Position numbers and translations under genes: made by a program
The notes under the pieces: model-generated
Database searches by the model: none
Seen by the model: the letters and a program-made list of their open reading frames with translations, nothing else
What the model was told of the DNA's origin: nothing
NCBI GenBank assembly: GCA_030431715.1
Contig: JAUIIO010000029.1
Coordinates: forward strand, 1-45,650
DNA length: 45,650 nt
DNA from: a bacterium
GTDB taxonomy: Bacteria > Bdellovibrionota_C > UBA2361 > RFPC01
Reading direction: 5' to 3'
Shown here: positions 42,862 through 45,650 of the stretch, piece after piece
Numbering within the stretch: position 1 is the stretch's first letter
Layout: each line of letters begins with the position of its first letter

Positions 42862-44901
42862 CTACCTGATGCCACGCGCATAATCATCATAGAGTTCTTC
42901 CGTGGAAGTGTAGACTCTACTAAATAGGCTGTCCGGGAGAGTTCGATTGATCGAGCGATCACTTACTAGGTAGAAATATCCATAACGCTGTACTTCATCA
43001 CTAAACATATCGAAAGCTTCATTCATAACCGATGATACATATTTTCGCTGATGAGGGAGAATGTGAAGAGCGATATTAACAGCGGCATCGGCTAGGTGGT
43101 GAAGCTCATCTGTGAATCTTTCTTTTCTTAGGGCGTGCGATGTTTCTGAGAACACAGCCTTACACATATTCATATCTTTTAAGCTCATTACTATGAGATC
43201 GTTATGACGATCGTCGATTTCGAAATGGAGTGTTTTCCAGTAAGTGTCTCCCGTGGGAGGTTCGGTCTGATACTCGGCATAGAGGAGCGCTTCGCCCGGG
43301 TCAGACCAGATATGAACACGCTCTCTTCTAAGGTGTCGGGCCAGAAGCTCCCTAGCGCTTCTAATCGGGCTTGAAAAATGTACGTTAACGCCCCGTTCTC
43401 TGACCTTGTTGGCTATGTGTATAATGCGAAGACGCTGATTCTTGATATTCGGTGTGCTGAGAGATATCACTAAATTATTAACGCCAGCGTCACAGATAGA
43501 GAGTAGCTCATCTCGAAAGAGTCTCCACTGCTCTGCCTCAAGTGGTTCATCAATTTGATCGACTAAGACGGTAGAAGAGGTGCGGTGAACGGTTGGTGAG
43601 TAGATTGTTTGCCAGTGGTCATCTCCGCCCTTAATACGAACATGACGCGAGAGGTACCGAGTGGCTTGCTCTCGATTGATAAAGACCTCTGGCATTATGC
43701 AGCTGGTGCGCCATTTTTTAAAACTTTCTCTTGAGGTTAACGCAATAAGCTCCCGGCCCTCTTGATCTAAAGCCTTGGCAGTGTCTTCAATGGTTTCTAT
43801 AAAATCATATGATGGTTCAGCATTCGAACAGTCAATTAAGACTTCATGTTGCTCACAGACCTTATCGAGATCTCTTTGTAGTCTCTCTGCGCTCCCTGAC
43901 GTATGACTAAAATTTGAGATAGGTCTTTCATGCCAAGGGCTGAACACAAAGAATCTTCCCTTGACGTCCCATGAAGGTTTCAAATATGTCCAACCTCCAG
44001 TTGGAGGTGTAAGAGTCGGAGTGTTTCTGAGCGGGATCATCGCCCGGGAGGCTTCTCGTCTGGTATAGTAGCTAGAAAAATCTATGTCCGAATCCTCGTT
44101 GTAACTCTTCCTTGTCTCAGCGTTTGACGTATAGCCGGTTACGATATGCCCCAGTCTCTGTAAGCGTGCAGAGAGGAAGCTTGCCATACTTAATTCAGGT
44201 ATTGTATCGAGCTCAATGACAACTGAGGAGCAGTCACGACCATCAAAGAAGTGGTCGAGCTCATCCATAAGTTGGAAATAGGCCTCATTCGTTTCTTCCA
44301 GATCTACAAAGTGTAAAAAGATAGTGTCGCCATAACGTTTGGCAGATGTTTTTAGCGTTATTGCTTCTGACTCTTGGTAGATATCATCCCAGTGGAGTGC
44401 GGCCTGAGCGACATTCTTGGAAGGATAGCAGTATTGATGGAGCCAAGGTGATGATATGTCGTCTTCCTCAGTTTGAATGAGGCCAAAATCAATTCCTGAT
44501 TTGTCCCAGTAGGAGAGTAGTCCTTCTAACTTTCTCGTAAGGGGATATCCTCGACTGTTAAAGATGATTCCTTTACTAGAAGCGTCACCTGCCATTTCCG
44601 CGATATCATAGAGCTCACGTTCGATCGTTTTGGCATCATCCGGTTGATATTTATCAAACGAATCATGTCCCCAAAATCCAACGTTTAAGAAGCCCTCACA
44701 CACCTCTACGCTGAAAAATTGAGCTGGAGCCACGGGGCGTAGTTCTTTCCATTCTGCAAAATTCTCCCTCGGTAACTGTGTAGCGGCGGACACAGGCTTA
44801 CTCTCTCCCTGAACTCTCTTAAAGCTCTTCGGAATTAAAGCTGGATCATTAAGCGAGATCGCCAATATCAATTGTTTTTTCTGTTGAGGGGTAGGACTCA
44901 T
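42862..44901 (-). CDS. Cytoplasmic protein resembling a chain of degenerate STAS domains
   Basis: 679 aa, no signal or membrane segment. By eye it contains four or five ~100-residue alpha/beta units with a STAS-like layout (strand, helix, strand with VVIELDTIP or LVISLSTPN, helix, final strand near an acidic helix). Examples: ~65-165 (GIIFNSRGYPLT), ~175-265 (SVVIELDTIPELSMASFLSA), ~310-405 (VLIDCSNAEPS), ~440-550 (TVLVDQIDEPLEAEQWRLFR, ending IWSDPGEALLYAEY) and possibly ~560-675 (ending RVYTSTEELYDDY). STAS domains act in anti-sigma/anti-anti-sigma control and stressosomes. No partner-switch kinase or phosphatase is adjacent, and no conserved Ser/Thr phosphosite is certain. Upstream of thrB by 58 bp on the same strand. 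Domain claim is inference. Confidence 0.65.
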   Translation of the reverse strand: MSPTPQQKKQLILAISLNDPALIPKSFKRVQGESKPVSAATQLPRENFAEWKELRPVAPAQFFSVEVCEGFLNVGFWGHDSFDKYQPDDAKTIERELYDIAEMAGDASSKGIIFNSRGYPLTRKLEGLLSYWDKSGIDFGLIQTEEDDISSPWLHQYCYPSKNVAQAALHWDDIYQESEAITLKTSAKRYGDTIFLHFVDLEETNEAYFQLMDELDHFFDGRDCSSVVIELDTIPELSMASFLSARLQRLGHIVTGYTSNAETRKSYNEDSDIDFSSYYTRREASRAMIPLRNTPTLTPPTGGWTYLKPSWDVKGRFFVFSPWHERPISNFSHTSGSAERLQRDLDKVCEQHEVLIDCSNAEPSYDFIETIEDTAKALDQEGRELIALTSRESFKKWRTSCIMPEVFINREQATRYLSRHVRIKGGDDHWQTIYSPTVHRTSSTVLVDQIDEPLEAEQWRLFRDELLSICDAGVNNLVISLSTPNIKNQRLRIIHIANKVRERGVNVHFSSPIRSARELLARHLRRERVHIWSDPGEALLYAEYQTEPPTGDTYWKTLHFEIDDRHNDLIVMSLKDMNMCKAVFSETSHALRKERFTDELHHLADAAVNIALHILPHQRKYVSSVMNEAFDMFSDEVQRYGYFYLVSDRSINRTLPDSLFSRVYTSTEELYDDYARGIR

Positions 44902-44970
44902 TTGAAGAAGGTAACTACTCTATAATACTGCCCATGAGTCTATCATCACTTGAGGATCATGCAAAACCCT

Positions 44971-45360
44971 TTAGCCCTTCCAGAAAAGGGCATACTTTTC
45001 ATTTAAGCAGATGTCAAAATTCATACGCTGAAAGAAGCTTAGGTCGGAGGTTACCACAAGAACCTCTTTGATATTGCGCTCTTTGGCCAGTTGGAGAGCT
45101 GTGTCAACTAGGCCTTTTCCTATGCCCTTGCCCCGGTGATCTTTTCGAACAGCAACGGAGCGTAGCTCAGCAATCTTCTGACTATACACTTCAAGACATG
45201 CACACCCGGCTATCGACCCATCTTCAGCCTCATAGACAAAGAACGTTGGTAAGAGGGCCTCTATCTCAGAGCGTTCTCTCTCAAGAAGCTTATCGTTCTC
45301 TTCACGTATCAGGGCAAGGAGGGCGTCTACATCGCTCTCGTGAGCGGGTCGAATTGTCAT
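44971..45360 (-). CDS. GNAT-family N-acetyltransferase (ArgA-like)
   Basis: 129 aa. It opens with TIRPAHESDVDALLALI and carries the acetyl-CoA loop VAVRKDHRGKGIGKGLVDTAL (RGKGIGKGL), followed by VLVVTSDLSFFQRMNF, a pattern shared with the acetyltransferase half of N-acetylglutamate synthases. It may make N-acetylglutamate for arginine synthesis; stand-alone short ArgA-type enzymes are known, but the substrate is not proved. The ATG at 45358-45360 starts the domain; the longer frame adds a Phe-rich stretch unlike the family. Confidence 0.87.
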   Translation of the reverse strand: MTIRPAHESDVDALLALIREENDKLLERERSEIEALLPTFFVYEAEDGSIAGCACLEVYSQKIAELRSVAVRKDHRGKGIGKGLVDTALQLAKERNIKEVLVVTSDLSFFQRMNFDICLNEKYALFWKG

Positions 45361-45463
45361 AGTAGCAGATTTAAACCAAAAGTTTCGAAATTTTAGCAAC
45401 TCTTTTTTAGAGAAGACGAATACATATTTGAAAAGAGTTTTATCTATTAAAAGGAGAAAATCA

Positions 45464-45650
45464 ATGAGTACTGGTAGCGTGCAGAATAATGGACAGAATT
45501 CGAGTTTTGATTTAAACGACTATGCCCAAAGCATTTTGACTGCATATGGTGACAGCGCTGTGCAAGTAGACAATGCCGTTCAGGAGTATACGGATTCCCT
45601 AAGCAACACGATTTTTGAGGGTGGGGTTAAGATTGCTGATGTTGATGAAA
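45464..45650 (+). CDS. Partial CDS, unknown product, runs off the window end
   Basis: First 62 codons of a gene. AAGGAG at 45451-45456 is 7 nt before the ATG, a strong ribosome site. The visible N-terminus is polar, Ser/Asn/Gln-rich (STGSVQNNGQNSSFDLNDYA) and then helical (SAVQVDNAVQEYTDSL), without a signal peptide. The divergent GNAT leaves 103 bp upstream for a promoter. No function can be assigned. Confidence 0.75.
   Translation, partial: MSTGSVQNNGQNSSFDLNDYAQSILTAYGDSAVQVDNAVQEYTDSLSNTIFEGGVKIADVDE

Noticed and set aside
1..45650. CRISPR arrays, insertion sequences, phage attachment sites, tRNA or rRNA genes
   Set aside because: No spaced direct-repeat array, transposase, integrase or tRNA cloverleaf was recognised on either strand.

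Overview
The window comes from a Gram-negative, polarly flagellated bacterium of moderate GC. It carries lipid A/Kdo genes (msbA, waaA, lpxK), an AsmA-like protein, a continuous flagellar block with flhF/flhG, and two strong sigma-54 promoters. Together with DCNxNGxPD calcium-binding-type repeat proteins and a Cys-rich secretome, this suggests an uncultivated lineage of the old deltaproteobacterial grade (Bdellovibrionota, SAR324 or Myxococcota-like). The placement is inference; no rRNA or tRNA gene was seen and no marker here settles it.

Layout. 1-5.4 kb is a surface/secretome region: an SGNH hydrolase with a calcium-repeat tail is divergent from an 811-aa secreted protein built of two tandem-repeat families and two discoidin-like domains, followed by an anchored 268-aa protein and two tandem Cys-rich secreted paralogues. 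5.4-11.6 kb, mostly minus strand, holds a TMTC-like membrane protein with TPRs and no ordinary start codon, a MazG-like pyrophosphohydrolase, an HDOD+GAF-like signalling protein, a 560-aa orphan and lgt.

11.7-25.7 kb is a plus-strand motility block: motA, two short motB-like genes, fliL, fliM, fliN, fliO, fliP, fliQ, fliR, a 346-bp gap with a (GTGCAA)6 microsatellite and a sigma-54 promoter, then flhB, flhA, flhF, flhG, a small membrane protein, fliA and a receiver-histidine kinase. Sigma-54 sites lie upstream of motA and of flhB, so the stator/switch/export genes and the flhB-to-fliA genes look like two sigma-54-driven units. FlhF/FlhG would set flagellar position and number, and FliA would drive late genes elsewhere. 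A second, distant fliL (39.9 kb) has its own possible sigma-54 site.

25.7-30.6 kb has a CCA-adding-type nucleotidyltransferase followed by three orphan genes, two of them secreted and Cys-rich. 30.7-39.7 kb is housekeeping and envelope: HAD phosphatase, RidA, AsmA-like, the msbA-waaA-lpxK operon, an M42 peptidase and a GT4 glycosyltransferase. 40.6-45.4 kb (minus) holds thrB-thrC, a 679-aa protein that looks like a chain of degenerate STAS domains, and an ArgA-type GNAT. The last 187 bases begin a gene that runs off the window.

The most unusual items are the motA-motB1-motB2 stator cluster with reduced periplasmic domains, the multi-STAS-like protein, the two-family repeat protein, the microsatellite inside the export operon, and the membrane protein without a canonical start. 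All functional calls come from reading motifs by eye; no database search was possible.
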